DNA of 64,000 nucleotides, taken from positions 1 through 64,000 of the forward strand of contig JAEXAY010000004.1 of NCBI GenBank assembly GCA_023457895.1, written 5' to 3'. Of the stretch, positions 55,777 through 64,000 are shown piece after piece. The stretch comes from Pseudomonadota bacterium. GTDB taxonomy: Bacteria > Pseudomonadota > Alphaproteobacteria > Sphingomonadales > Sphingomonadaceae. A program made the translations under genes and the position numbers. Numbering within the stretch: position 1 is the first letter of the stretch; each line of letters starts with the position of its first letter. The notes below the pieces were generated by a model. The model searched no databases, was not told the DNA's origin, and was given only the letters and a program-made list of their open reading frames with translations.

Positions 55777-57884
55777 CAATAATATTTGAGCGAGGTCGCG
55801 ATCGGGTTGTTGGGATAATCGCGCTTCAGTTGCTGGAACCATGCCCTGCGCTGGCTTTCCGGAATATCCTGATCGCCGCAATGGTTGAAGCCGCTGCGTT
55901 CGAAACAGCGAATCGCGCGGTTGAGCGCCCAGGCCCGGTCATTGCCGGTGACGCGCGGATTGGCGAGGAGCTTCTGATAGACCGCCATGCGCGAATAGGG
56001 TCTTGCGTCGAGCGGCGAGCGGGTCGAGCCGAGCGACCCGTCCTTCGCCTCGGGCGTCCATGAGGAATAGCTGTCGAGCCGCTGCCGCATGAAATCGGCA
56101 AGGCACAGCTGCCCCTTGGTGTCGTTGGGGTTCGCGGCCAGCGTGGTGACGAGCGATTTCAGCTGCGGGCAGGGGTAGAGGCTGCCGCTCACGCCGCCCG
56201 CGAAGACGCCGAGCGGGACCTTTTTCTGCTCATAATAGGTGTCGATATAGCCATTCTCCTCGGGCGCGAGACCCGCCGGCAGCAAGGCCAGATCGGACAG
56301 GAATGGTTTGTAGAGACCGGCGCGCAGCTGTTTTTCCAGCAGCGTGAACAGCGCCACGTCGCGCTCGTTCTGCGAAACCGAACGGTCCTTCGCCTGCGCC
56401 CGCAACAGCGCCGCATCGGCGGAATTGCGCAGCAGGATCCGCCGGATGGTGGTGTTGGTGACCGGCGAATCCTTGGCGAACACGCGCGCGATCTGCCCGC
56501 TCTTTTCGTCAAGATCGGCGATCGCCAGCTGGATCAGGCTGCGCTGGTGCACCGACTTGGCGCCGGGGAGCATTTCCAGCCAGAAGCCGCGCGCGTTGCG
56601 ATCCTTCGTTGCGGCCAGCGCTTCGCCGCGCAGCATTTGCCGCGCGAACTGGATATGGCTGAATTCCTTTTGCCGCGCGGCGTCGGGAATGAGCCGCAGA
56701 ACCTCGGCGGGGTTATTGGCGACGTAAAAGGCCTGCGCTGCCTTGAGATATTCGAACAGCGCCGGATGCTGGCGGAATATGTCCGCCTGACCCGCCAGTT
56801 CCTGCGCCGTCAGCGGCTCCTTGCAACAGGCGTCATAACCGTAGGAGCCGCCGCGCATCCGGATGAGGTCCATCACCGCGAGCAGCATTGGGTGCTGGCT
56901 CGCCGGGGCGTTGGGGAGGAATTTGAGGTCGATTTCCTCGACCAGCCCCGGCATTGCAATGCCGGTTTCGCCGATAAGGCGCGCATATTCGGCTTCAAGC
57001 TTCTTGAAGTCGCCCCCGAGCCAATAGACGCGGCGCAGCAGCCCCCGCGCCGAATCGCTGTAGCGTCCCTCGGGATAGGCCTTGAGATAGGCGTTGAATG
57101 CGTCCTCCGCCGCCCTGACCCGCGCATTGTCGACCGCGACCTTCTCGTCGCGATAGCCCCAGCGGTCATAAAGTCCTTCGGATGCCGCGTTGAGTGCGGA
57201 CCGGGCAACCATGTAGCGCGCGGTTTCGCGCAGCCATGCGTCCTTCCCCGCCGCCGCCTTGACGAAGGCGGCGCGCGCGGCCTCCTGACGGCCTTCGTAA
57301 AAGGCGAAGGCGCCGTCGAGATAGGCGGCAAAGGCCTTCGCTTCCGCGCCCGAAAGCTGCGCCAGCAAGTCCGCCGGGGCGATGGCTGCGCTGCTCCCCT
57401 TGTCGCAATCGATCGTCAGCCCCTTGCGCGCATCGACGAGCGCGGTGCGTTCGGCTTCGCCGACATTGCGCGCGGCGCCAACGGCAGCGATAAAGGCTTG
57501 CCGGCCGCTTTCATCGCTATTGCACCGGCTGCCGCCGCGGACGTGCTCGCTGGCATCGGCCGGCAAATAATAGGAGCGATATTCGTCCCATGTGAAGAAA
57601 GGGGCGTCGGCCGGATAGGAATAATATTCATCCTTGGACCGCGCGGGCAGGCGGCCGGTCGAGGGCGCAATGCCCCGCGCATCCAGCATCATCGACAACA
57701 GGCTGATGCGGGTGTCGTTGCCCGGCTGCAGCATCGCGACGCTCGAACAGCCATCGAAACCGGCCGAAGTGACCGACCATGTAGGGTAGCAGGTGCCGTC
57801 GGAGCTGGCTTCGGCGCTGCTGCTCCAGCCGAGCGCGCCCAGCGCGGCGGCCGAGGCCAGAAGGATCGAGGCGGAACGGTACAT
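55773..57884 (-). CDS. Large exported helical-repeat protein partnered with DUF3142
   Basis: A 703-residue exported protein. It has a signal peptide (ILLASAAALGALGWSSSAEA), a cysteine-containing N-terminal segment (CYPTWSVTSAGFDGCSSVAML), then long TPR-like helical repeats (AAYLDGAFAFYEGRQEAARAAFVKAAAGKDAWLRETARYMVARSALNAA; AFNAYLKAYPEGRYSDSARGLLRRVYWLGGDFKKLEAEYARL). It ends RRAWFQQLKRDYPNNPIATSLKYYW. The ATG at 57884 has GGGGAGAC upstream. It is translationally coupled to the DUF3142 gene, suggesting a two-part envelope system. Individual function is not known. Confidence 0.8.
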   Translation of the reverse strand: MYRSASILLASAAALGALGWSSSAEASSDGTCYPTWSVTSAGFDGCSSVAMLQPGNDTRISLLSMMLDARGIAPSTGRLPARSKDEYYSYPADAPFFTWDEYRSYYLPADASEHVRGGSRCNSDESGRQAFIAAVGAARNVGEAERTALVDARKGLTIDCDKGSSAAIAPADLLAQLSGAEAKAFAAYLDGAFAFYEGRQEAARAAFVKAAAGKDAWLRETARYMVARSALNAASEGLYDRWGYRDEKVAVDNARVRAAEDAFNAYLKAYPEGRYSDSARGLLRRVYWLGGDFKKLEAEYARLIGETGIAMPGLVEEIDLKFLPNAPASQHPMLLAVMDLIRMRGGSYGYDACCKEPLTAQELAGQADIFRQHPALFEYLKAAQAFYVANNPAEVLRLIPDAARQKEFSHIQFARQMLRGEALAATKDRNARGFWLEMLPGAKSVHQRSLIQLAIADLDEKSGQIARVFAKDSPVTNTTIRRILLRNSADAALLRAQAKDRSVSQNERDVALFTLLEKQLRAGLYKPFLSDLALLPAGLAPEENGYIDTYYEQKKVPLGVFAGGVSGSLYPCPQLKSLVTTLAANPNDTKGQLCLADFMRQRLDSYSSWTPEAKDGSLGSTRSPLDARPYSRMAVYQKLLANPRVTGNDRAWALNRAIRCFERSGFNHCGDQDIPESQRRAWFQQLKRDYPNNPIATSLKYYW

Positions 57885-57953
57885 GCTAGTCTCCCCTGTA
57901 AATCTCACTTCAAAGAATGCCACGCGATCCGTCGAGGTCAATGCGCAATACGC

Positions 57954-58448
57954 TTAGACCGGGTTCGCCGGGACGGTGGCGGATTTTTCGCCGCGCTGGA
58001 TCGCGATTGCCGCGTCGGAGGCGAGCTTGTCGGCAATCTCGTTATCGGGATGGCCGGCATGGCCCTTGACCCATTCCCAGCTGATCCGGTGCGGCTTCAC
58101 TGCGGCCAGGAGGTCCTGCCACAGATCGGCATTGGCGACCGGTTTCTTCTGTGCGTTCTTCCAGCCATTTTTCTGCCATCCGTGGATCCAGCGGGTGATG
58201 CCGTCGCGGACATAGACGCTGTCGGTCGCAAGCGTGACATCGCACGGCCTGGTCAGCGCATTGAGCGCCTCGATTGCCGCCTGCAGTTCCATGCGATTGT
58301 TGGTCGTGTCGGCCGCGCCGCCTGAGAGCAGCTTTTCATGCGCGCCAAAGCGGATCACCGCGCCCCAGCCGCCGGGGCCGGGATTGCCCTTGCACGCGCC
58401 GTCGGTGGCGATGTGGACGTGCGGCCGCTTGATGGGGGATGCGCTCAT
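57954..58448 (-). CDS. rnhA: Ribonuclease HI
   Basis: A 164-residue RNase H. Catalytic residues are in HIATDGACKGNPGPGGWGAVIRFG (Asp), NNRMELQAAIEAL (Glu), LATDSVYVRDGI (Asp) and VKGHAGHPDNEIADKLA (His, Asp). It cleaves RNA in RNA-DNA hybrids. It overlaps thrB by four bases, in the ispH-thrB-rnhA arrangement common in alphaproteobacteria. Confidence 0.96.
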   Translation of the reverse strand: MSASPIKRPHVHIATDGACKGNPGPGGWGAVIRFGAHEKLLSGGAADTTNNRMELQAAIEALNALTRPCDVTLATDSVYVRDGITRWIHGWQKNGWKNAQKKPVANADLWQDLLAAVKPHRISWEWVKGHAGHPDNEIADKLASDAAIAIQRGEKSATVPANPV

Positions 58449-59410
58449 GCCGCGCCGAACAACCGCGCCTGATCGCCCGTCCGGTAGGTTTCGAGCCGCC
58501 GCCAGTAAGCCAGCGGGTCCTTGCGCGTCACCAGCGCATCGGCCGGCGTATGAAGCCAGTCATAGACCCGCGTCAGGAAAAAGCGCAGCGACGCACCCTG
58601 GCACAATACCGGCATCGCGGCGCGTTCGTCGGGGGTGAGGCCGTGGGCTTGCTGATAGCCCTGCACCAGCGCGGCCGCGCGCGCGGGATAGAATTGCTGG
58701 CCGTCATGGCTGAAGCACCAGCTGCTGTGCGTGACCGCAAGGTCATAGGCGCGGATGTCGGAGCAGGCGAAGTAGAAGTCGATCAGGCCCGTTACCTCGT
58801 CGCCGACCGACAGCACATTGTCGGGGAAGAGATCGGCATGGATCACGCAATAATCGAGCCGCCCCGGCCATGCGGTGAAGATCGCTTCGGCGGCCTTTTC
58901 GGCCTTGGCGGCAAGGCCCGGCTGGACCTCGTCGAAACCCTTGTCGATCTTGTCCATGAGATCGGCCCACCCATCGGGGCCGAGCGCATTGGCGCGCATC
59001 AGCGGAAAATCGGCGACCGCCTTGTGCAGCGTCCCCAGCGCGCGTCCGGCGGCGTGGCACTGGTCCGGGGTTGGTTCGGTGACCGAAATGCCGGGGAGGA
59101 ATTCGATCAGGCAGGCGGGGCGTCCGGCGAGTTTCTGCAAGCGCGTGCCGTTGCGGTCGGGAATGAAGCGCGGCACCTTGCAGCCCTTGGCGGCGAGATG
59201 ATCGAGCAGGGCGATGAAGAAGGGGAGGTCGGCTTCATCGACGCGCTTTTCATAGAGCGTCAGGATGAAACGCCCGCTCGTCGTCTCGACCAGATAATTG
59301 CTGTTCTCAACCCCTTCGGCGATGCCCTTGGCGACGCGCAGCTCGCCGACATCATAGCGGGTGAGAAACGCCGCCATCGCCTCGGCGCTGACCTGGGTAT
59401 AGACCGCCAT
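58445..59410 (-). CDS. thrB: Homoserine kinase (APH-fold type)
   Basis: A 321-residue kinase phosphorylating homoserine in threonine synthesis, of the aminoglycoside-phosphotransferase-fold type found in alphaproteobacteria. Motifs: GIAEGVENSNYLVETTSGRFILTLYEKRV, the catalytic loop CVIHADLFPDNVLS and metal site VTGLIDFYFACSDIRAYDLAVT. The ATG shares its first base with the ispH stop (TGATG). A GTG one codon upstream is possible. Confidence 0.94.
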   Translation of the reverse strand: MAVYTQVSAEAMAAFLTRYDVGELRVAKGIAEGVENSNYLVETTSGRFILTLYEKRVDEADLPFFIALLDHLAAKGCKVPRFIPDRNGTRLQKLAGRPACLIEFLPGISVTEPTPDQCHAAGRALGTLHKAVADFPLMRANALGPDGWADLMDKIDKGFDEVQPGLAAKAEKAAEAIFTAWPGRLDYCVIHADLFPDNVLSVGDEVTGLIDFYFACSDIRAYDLAVTHSSWCFSHDGQQFYPARAAALVQGYQQAHGLTPDERAAMPVLCQGASLRFFLTRVYDWLHTPADALVTRKDPLAYWRRLETYRTGDQARLFGAA

Positions 59411-60387
59411 CACGCGTCTTCCATCAGGCTGCGCGGCAGCTTGAACACCATCTTTTCCTGCGCGGTTTCGACCGTCTCCTCGGTCACCAAAAAGCGCGTC
59501 GCGAGCGTGTCGATCACCTCGCGCACCAGCACCTCGGGGGCGGACGCCCCGGCGGTGAGGCCGAGCGTGTTGACGCCTTCAAGCCAGCCAAAATCAATCT
59601 CGCTGCCGCGCTGGATCAGGTAGGCGCGCGCGCCCTCGCGTTCGGCGCATTCGCGCAGCCGCACCGAGTTGGAGCTGTTGGGTGCGCCGATCACCAGCAC
59701 CACCTCGCATTCGGCGGCGATTGCCTTGACCGCCGCCTGCCGGTTGGAGGTGGCGTAGCAGATATCCTCGCCCTTGGGGCCAACGATGGCGGGAAAGCGG
59801 CGTTGCAGTGCGGCGACGATCGCGGCGGTATCATCGACCGACAGCGTGGTCTGCGTCAAAAACGCCAGATTATCAGGGTCGGCCGGGGTCAGCGCCTCGA
59901 CGTCCTCCACCGTCTCGACCAGCGTCATCGCACCTTCGGGCACCTGCCCCATCGTGCCGATCACTTCCGGATGGCCCGCATGGCCGACGAAGATGATGTG
60001 GCGTCCGGCCTCGACATTGCGTTCGGCCTGGCGGTGGACCTTGCTCACCAGCGGGCAGGTCGCATCGAGATAGAAGAGGCCGCGCGCTTCGGCCTTGGCC
60101 GGTACCGCCTTGGGGACGCCATGTGCGCTGAACACGACCGGCACATCGTCGGGCACTTCGGCCAGCGTTTCGACGAACACCGCGCCTTTCCGTTTCAGCG
60201 CGTCGACGACATATTTATTGTGGACGATCTCGTGGCGGACATAGACCGGCGCGCCATATTTTTCGAGCGCGAGTTCGACGATGGTGATGGCGCGGTCGAC
60301 GCCGGCGCAGAAGCCACGCGGCGCGGCGATGCGCAATTTGAGCGGGGGCAGCGGCGCGGCGGCGGGCGATGTTAACGGTGCAGTCAT
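59410..60387 (-). CDS. ispH: 4-Hydroxy-3-methylbut-2-enyl diphosphate reductase
   Basis: A 325-residue Fe-S enzyme making IPP and DMAPP in the last step of the MEP pathway. The three cluster cysteines lie in RIAAPRGFCAGVDRAI, FYLDATCPLVSKVHRQ and KGEDICYATSNRQAAV. HEIVHNKYVVDAL, SAHGVPKAV, FVGHAGHPEVIGTMG and GAPNSSNSVRLRE are family motifs. It heads the ispH-thrB-rnhA run and is divergent from the lipoprotein gene. Confidence 0.96.
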   Translation of the reverse strand: MTAPLTSPAAAPLPPLKLRIAAPRGFCAGVDRAITIVELALEKYGAPVYVRHEIVHNKYVVDALKRKGAVFVETLAEVPDDVPVVFSAHGVPKAVPAKAEARGLFYLDATCPLVSKVHRQAERNVEAGRHIIFVGHAGHPEVIGTMGQVPEGAMTLVETVEDVEALTPADPDNLAFLTQTTLSVDDTAAIVAALQRRFPAIVGPKGEDICYATSNRQAAVKAIAAECEVVLVIGAPNSSNSVRLRECAEREGARAYLIQRGSEIDFGWLEGVNTLGLTAGASAPEVLVREVIDTLATRFLVTEETVETAQEKMVFKLPRSLMEDA

Positions 60388-60500
60388 GTTGCTCCGCGCT
60401 TTAGCTAGTGCCGGACGTAAAGTCTAATGGTTGCGCGCGCCGCGCTGCGCCGATAAGAAGCGCCAACCAGAGCCCGAGCTTAAGGACTATATAGATCGCC

Positions 60501-61172
60501 ATGCCGCAGATTCACCAGCGCCGCTCCATCATTTCCACAACGCTTGCGTTCGCGGCCGCGGCGCTCGCGCTGAGCGGCTGCGCGCGCACCGGCGAGATCG
60601 ACATTGAATCGGGCGTCGGCATCACCGCCAGCCGTTCGGCCTGCCCGGCGGTGGGCGTACCGCTCTATACCGGCGATGTGACCCTGTTCGACCCGGCGGC
60701 GAGCCGCGATGCCCGCGCGATCGACGTGGTCGCCTCGATCACCAATGTCCGCCCGGCGTGCAACGACCAGGGCGAAAAAATCTACAGCATCGCGACCTTC
60801 GACGTGCTCGCGACGCGCCGCGATGCGGGTCCGGCGCGGCAAGTGACGCTGCCTTATTATTCCACCGTGGTGCAGGGCGGCACCTTCGTCGTTTCAAAGC
60901 GCCTCGGCGACATCACGCTCGATTTCGCCCAAGGGCAGACTCGCGCGCAGGCGAGCGCGAAGGCCGCCGCGCATATCGACCGCGCCGCCGCGACGTTGCC
61001 GCCGGAAATCCGCGAAAAGATCACCCGCCGCCGCAAGGCGGGCGATGCCGATGCCGCGCTCGACCCGATGGCGGACCCCGAGGTCCGGGAAGCGGTCGCC
61101 AAGGCGAGCTTTGAATTGCTGATCGGCTTCCAGCTCACCGACGCGCAGCTGCAGTATAACGCCACGCGCTGA
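60501..61172 (+). CDS. Predicted lipoprotein, hypothetical
   Basis: A 223-residue lipoprotein. The signal peptide ends LALSGCART (lipobox LSGC). The mature part has paired cysteines (SACPAVGVPLYTG; VRPACNDQG), a beta-rich centre (IDVVASITNVRPAC; VTLPYYSTVVQGG) and a charged helical end (RAAATLPPEIREKITRRRKAGDADAAL). No family was recognised. Its stop overlaps the start of the next membrane-protein gene (TGATG), so the two are coupled. Confidence 0.8.
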   Translation: MPQIHQRRSIISTTLAFAAAALALSGCARTGEIDIESGVGITASRSACPAVGVPLYTGDVTLFDPAASRDARAIDVVASITNVRPACNDQGEKIYSIATFDVLATRRDAGPARQVTLPYYSTVVQGGTFVVSKRLGDITLDFAQGQTRAQASAKAAAHIDRAAATLPPEIREKITRRRKAGDADAALDPMADPEVREAVAKASFELLIGFQLTDAQLQYNATR

Positions 61173-61498
61173 TGGCGGCGGGATCCCGCCCGTCACGATT
61201 CCTTGCGATCTGCCTCGTTGCGGGATTGGTCCTGACGCTGCTCACCATCTGGGTCGAGCGGTATGAAACCTTGGCCTGTGACACCGATGCGGGCGTCTGT
61301 CATCAACTGGTGGTGGGTTATCCGCTGGCCTATGGGGTGGATCACTGGGCGATTTCGCCGGTGAACAATGTCGCCCTGCTGATGCTCCTGCTCGGCGAGG
61401 ACATCATGCGCTGGCCCTATTTCTTCGGAGACTGGGCGTTCTGGACGCTGATCGCGTTCCTCGCGGGCCTACTGGTCAAACGCCGCCGCCGCGCGTAA
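61172..61498 (+). CDS. Small two-helix membrane protein, hypothetical
   Basis: A 108-residue protein with an N-terminal membrane helix (FLAICLVAGLVLTLLTIWVE), a loop with two cysteines (ETLACDTDAGVCHQLVVGYP), and a C-terminal helical pair (PVNNVALLMLLLGEDIMRW; WAFWTLIAFLAGLLVKRRRRA). The basic C-terminus suggests a cytoplasmic end. Coupled to the lipoprotein gene by overlap. No known family. Confidence 0.75.
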   Translation: MAAGSRPSRFLAICLVAGLVLTLLTIWVERYETLACDTDAGVCHQLVVGYPLAYGVDHWAISPVNNVALLMLLLGEDIMRWPYFFGDWAFWTLIAFLAGLLVKRRRRA

Positions 61499-61547
61499 AC
61501 GCGCCGCCAACGAATCCCCTGTTTCAAGCGAGCCAGTAAGAACTGCC

Positions 61548-63275
61548 ATGACCCTTTACGTCCGTTTTGCCGACCATATCAACGCTGCGCTCGATGCGCT
61601 GGAAGCCGCCGGAACGCTGCCCGCGGGCCTGCCGCGTGGGCATGTCACGGTCGAACCGCCGCGCGATGCGAGCCATGGCGATCTTTCGACCAACGCGGCG
61701 ATGGTGCTGGCCAAGGGCGCCGGCACCAATCCGCGCGCGCTGGCGGAAGCCATCAAGGGCGATCTTGCAAAGATCGCAGAGGTCGACAGCGTCGAGATCG
61801 CCGGACCCGGCTTCATCAACCTGCGGCTGAAGCCCGAGAGCTGGACCGGCGAGCTGGAGGCGATCCACAAGCTCGGTGCCGCCTATGGCAAGTCGGACAA
61901 GGGCAAGGGCGTTTCGGTCAATGTCGAATATGTTTCGGCCAATCCGACGGGGCCGATGCACATGGGCCATTGCCGCGGCGCGGTGGTCGGCGATGCGCTC
62001 GCGACGCTGCTCGAGGCGATCGGCCACACGGTCACGCGCGAATATTATGTCAATGACGCGGGCGGGCAGGTCGATGTGCTCGCGCGCTCGGCGCATCTGC
62101 GCTACCGCGAGGCGCTGGGTGAGGATATTGGCGAGATCCCGGAAGGGCTTTACCCCGGCGACTATCTGAAGCCGGTGGGGGAGCAACTGGCGGCCGAATA
62201 TGGCGACAAGTTCGCCGCCGCGCTCGAAAGCGAATGGCTGGTGCCGTTCCGCAAGGCCGCGGTTGCCGCGATGATGGAGATGATCCGCGCGGACTTGAAG
62301 CTGCTCGGCATCGAGCATGACCTGTTCTCGTCCGAGGCCGAATTGCAGGCGGCGGGCAAGCCCGAGGCCGCGGAGAAATGGTTGCGCGAGCATGACCTCG
62401 TCTATGATGGCATGCTCGAAGCGCCGAAGGGCGAAATGCCCGAGGACTGGGAACCGGTCGAACTGCCACTGTTCCGCTCGACCAGCTATGGCGACGACCA
62501 GGACCGGCCGATCAAAAAGTCCGATGGCAGCTGGACCTATTTCGGCGCCGACCTTGCCTATCACTACCAGAAGGCGCAGGCGTCGGACGAGCTGATCGAC
62601 ATCTGGGGCGCCGACCATGCGGGAACGGTCAAGCGCATCCAGGCGGCGGTCGCCGCGCTCACCGGCGGCAAGACCCGCTTCGACGTGAAGCTGGTGCAGA
62701 TGGTGCGGCTGCTGCGCGACGGCGAGCCGGTCAAGATGTCGAAGCGCGCGGGCAATTTCGTGACGCTCGCCGACGTGGTGCGCGAGGTCGGCAAGGACGT
62801 GGTGCGCTTTACCATGCTCACCCGCAAGGCCGATGCGCAGATGGATTTCGACTTTGCGAAGGTGGTCGAGGCCTCGAAGGACAATCCGGTCTTCTATGTC
62901 CAATATGCCCATGCGCGCATCCGCTCGCTGCACCGCAAGGCGGAGGAGGCGGAGATCGGCCTGTCGGCCATCGACCTTGCGCGCCTCAACGCGGACGAAC
63001 TGGCGCTGGTCAAGCTCGCCGCGCAGTTCCCGCGCATCGTCGATGGTGCCGCGGCGAATCGCGAGCCGCATCGAGTCGCTTTCTATCTTGGCGATCTCGC
63101 GGCGGCCTTTCACAGCCTCTACAATATGGGCAATGACCGGCCCGAACTGCGGATGATCGTGGTTAACGACCCGGTCATCACGGCAAGCAGGCTTTTCTTG
63201 GCCGCGGGAATCGGGCAGGTAATCCGGAATGGCCTGTCACTGATGGGGGTCGAGGCCGTCGAGGAGATGCAGTGA
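61548..63275 (+). CDS. argS: Arginyl-tRNA synthetase
   Basis: A 575-residue class I aminoacyl-tRNA synthetase charging tRNA-Arg. The N-terminal Add-1-like domain is followed by the HIGH-type signature ANPTGPMHMGHCRGAVVGD (HMGH), KSDGSWTYFGADLAYHYQK, IWGADHAGTVKRIQAAV and the KMSK-type motif VKMSKRAGNFVTLADVV. The DALR anticodon domain ends the protein. Full length. The stop shares a base with the next start (TGATG). Confidence 0.97.
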   Translation: MTLYVRFADHINAALDALEAAGTLPAGLPRGHVTVEPPRDASHGDLSTNAAMVLAKGAGTNPRALAEAIKGDLAKIAEVDSVEIAGPGFINLRLKPESWTGELEAIHKLGAAYGKSDKGKGVSVNVEYVSANPTGPMHMGHCRGAVVGDALATLLEAIGHTVTREYYVNDAGGQVDVLARSAHLRYREALGEDIGEIPEGLYPGDYLKPVGEQLAAEYGDKFAAALESEWLVPFRKAAVAAMMEMIRADLKLLGIEHDLFSSEAELQAAGKPEAAEKWLREHDLVYDGMLEAPKGEMPEDWEPVELPLFRSTSYGDDQDRPIKKSDGSWTYFGADLAYHYQKAQASDELIDIWGADHAGTVKRIQAAVAALTGGKTRFDVKLVQMVRLLRDGEPVKMSKRAGNFVTLADVVREVGKDVVRFTMLTRKADAQMDFDFAKVVEASKDNPVFYVQYAHARIRSLHRKAEEAEIGLSAIDLARLNADELALVKLAAQFPRIVDGAAANREPHRVAFYLGDLAAAFHSLYNMGNDRPELRMIVVNDPVITASRLFLAAGIGQVIRNGLSLMGVEAVEEMQ

Positions 63276-64000
63276 TGACGGAATATGGGCGTGCGGACGC
63301 ACCCGCCGATACGCTGGCGCTGGAAGAGGAAGACCGGCTTCCATGGCTGGAGGCGGTCGATAATACCGAGGATGAAAACGCGGTGTCGCCGGGGCGGCTG
63401 ATCGGGCTGGTGCTGGGCGGGCTCGGCGCGCTCGCGCTGCTCGTTGGCGCGATCTGGTGGATGCAGAGCCGCGGCGGCGCGTCGAACGGCGAGGGCGAAC
63501 TGATCGCGGCGGCCGAGGGCGACTATAAGGTTGCGCCCGCCGATCCCGGCGCCCGTACCTTCCAGGGCGAAGGCGATGCGAGCTTCAAGACCAGCCAGGG
63601 CGGTGAGGTCAACGGCAAGATCGACCCTACAAAGGCGCCCGAAGCGCCCGCAACCGCCGGGGCCGCGCCAGCGACCGCGTCGGCGCCTGCCGCCAAATCG
63701 GCCAGCGCTACGCCGGCCGATCCCAAGGCCGTCGTTCCGGGCAAGGGCCCGCCTGCCGCACCCGCCGCGCCTGCCGTTCCGGCGGGTACGGCAATGGTCC
63801 AGCTCGGCGCGTTCGATTCCGAAGCGGTGGCCAACAGCGCCTGGGCGAACATGTCGCGGCGCTTCGCCTTCCTCAAGGGCGCGAGCCACACCGTCACCGC
63901 GGCGACCGTCGGCGGCGGCACCGTCTATCGCCTGCGCGCCTCGGCGGGCAGCGCAGCACAGGCGGCCGACATCTGCGCGAGGATGAGCGCCGCCGGTGAA
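63275..64000 (+). CDS. SPOR-domain protein (3' end beyond window)
   Basis: The first 242 codons are visible and the gene continues past 64000. It has an acidic cytoplasmic N-terminus (LEEEDRLPWLEAVDNTEDEN), one transmembrane helix (LIGLVLGGLGALALLVGAIWWM, about residues 43-64), an alanine/proline-rich linker (about 110-170), then the SPOR domain beginning AMVQLGAFDSEAVANSAWANMSRRFAFL and VYRLRASAGSAAQAADICARMSAAG. SPOR domains bind denuded septal peptidoglycan, so a cell-division role is likely. Adjacency to argS is usual in alphaproteobacteria. Confidence 0.9.
   Translation, partial: MTEYGRADAPADTLALEEEDRLPWLEAVDNTEDENAVSPGRLIGLVLGGLGALALLVGAIWWMQSRGGASNGEGELIAAAEGDYKVAPADPGARTFQGEGDASFKTSQGGEVNGKIDPTKAPEAPATAGAAPATASAPAAKSASATPADPKAVVPGKGPPAAPAAPAVPAGTAMVQLGAFDSEAVANSAWANMSRRFAFLKGASHTVTAATVGGGTVYRLRASAGSAAQAADICARMSAAGE

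Noticed and set aside
1..64000. CRISPR arrays, tRNA or rRNA genes, integrases and insertion sequences
   Set aside because: No regularly spaced repeats, cloverleaf-like conserved sequences, recombinase motifs or transposase frames were found on reading both strands. A dedicated tRNA scan was not possible here.

Overview
The window looks like a chromosomal segment of a high-GC alphaproteobacterium, most likely of the order Sphingomonadales. The grounds are a CcrM-type GANTC methylase, a lone aa3-oxidase subunit IV gene beside a three-gene pnt transhydrogenase, DUF6683 proteins, TonB-dependent uptake linked to catabolism, and several intergenic palindromes carrying the CTTCGACA-GCTCAGG core that is common in sphingomonad genomes. 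The genus cannot be fixed from sequence reading alone. No rRNA, tRNA, CRISPR array, integrase or insertion sequence was seen.

Layout. 1-3.1 kb: a partial exported protein, two tandem DUF6683 secreted proteins and an orphan glycine-rich/coiled-coil protein. 3.4-15.7 kb: a micro-oxic respiration block, nearly all on the minus strand. It runs crp-like regulator, fnrL, ccoNOQP, a terminator, ccoGHIS, then hemN and divergent ompW. FNR boxes lie before ccoN and hemN. 15.9-26.2 kb: nitroreductase, a POT peptide transporter with two exported amidohydrolases, NnrU, a CPA1 antiporter, an aldo/keto reductase and a DAACS symporter. 26.3-34.6 kb: glmM, DUF1272, a thiD-VOC fusion, rnhB, ccrM with a GANTC/CtrA-like promoter, folP, a host-attachment-family protein, and a response regulator of the NtrC class with several degenerate AAA+ motifs.

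34.4-38.3 kb: aa3 subunit IV and pntAA/pntAB/pntB. Between pntAA and pntAB sit a decapitated nucleotidyltransferase and a DUF559 VSR-like nuclease, flanked and partly encoded by copies of one palindromic repeat. 38.3-45.7 kb: a racemase-fold protein lacking both catalytic positions, DUF2147, then tyrosine/homogentisate catabolism (maiA with a translationally coupled TonB receptor, marR, an operator palindrome, hppD, a VOC protein and a fumarylacetoacetase-family gene; no hmgA). 45.8-52.9 kb: a minus-strand tad/cpa pilus operon, cpaA-cpaB-cpaC-cpaD-cpaE-tadB-tadC, with neither the CpaF/TadA ATPase nor a Flp pilin.

53.0-64.0 kb: alpha/beta hydrolase and FAD oxidoreductase, then (minus strand) ispH-thrB-rnhA and a 703-residue repeat protein coupled to a DUF3142 lipoprotein. 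Divergently follow a lipoprotein, a small membrane protein, argS and a SPOR-domain protein cut by the window end.

The clearest functional story is oxygen control. FnrL, with four plausible Fe-S cysteines, probably activates the cbb3 oxidase and oxygen-independent haem synthesis. The most unusual structure is the repeat-framed DUF559 gene inside the pnt operon. The same genome also carries a palindrome insertion inside a signal peptide, which suggests that small palindromic elements have been actively reshaping genes here.
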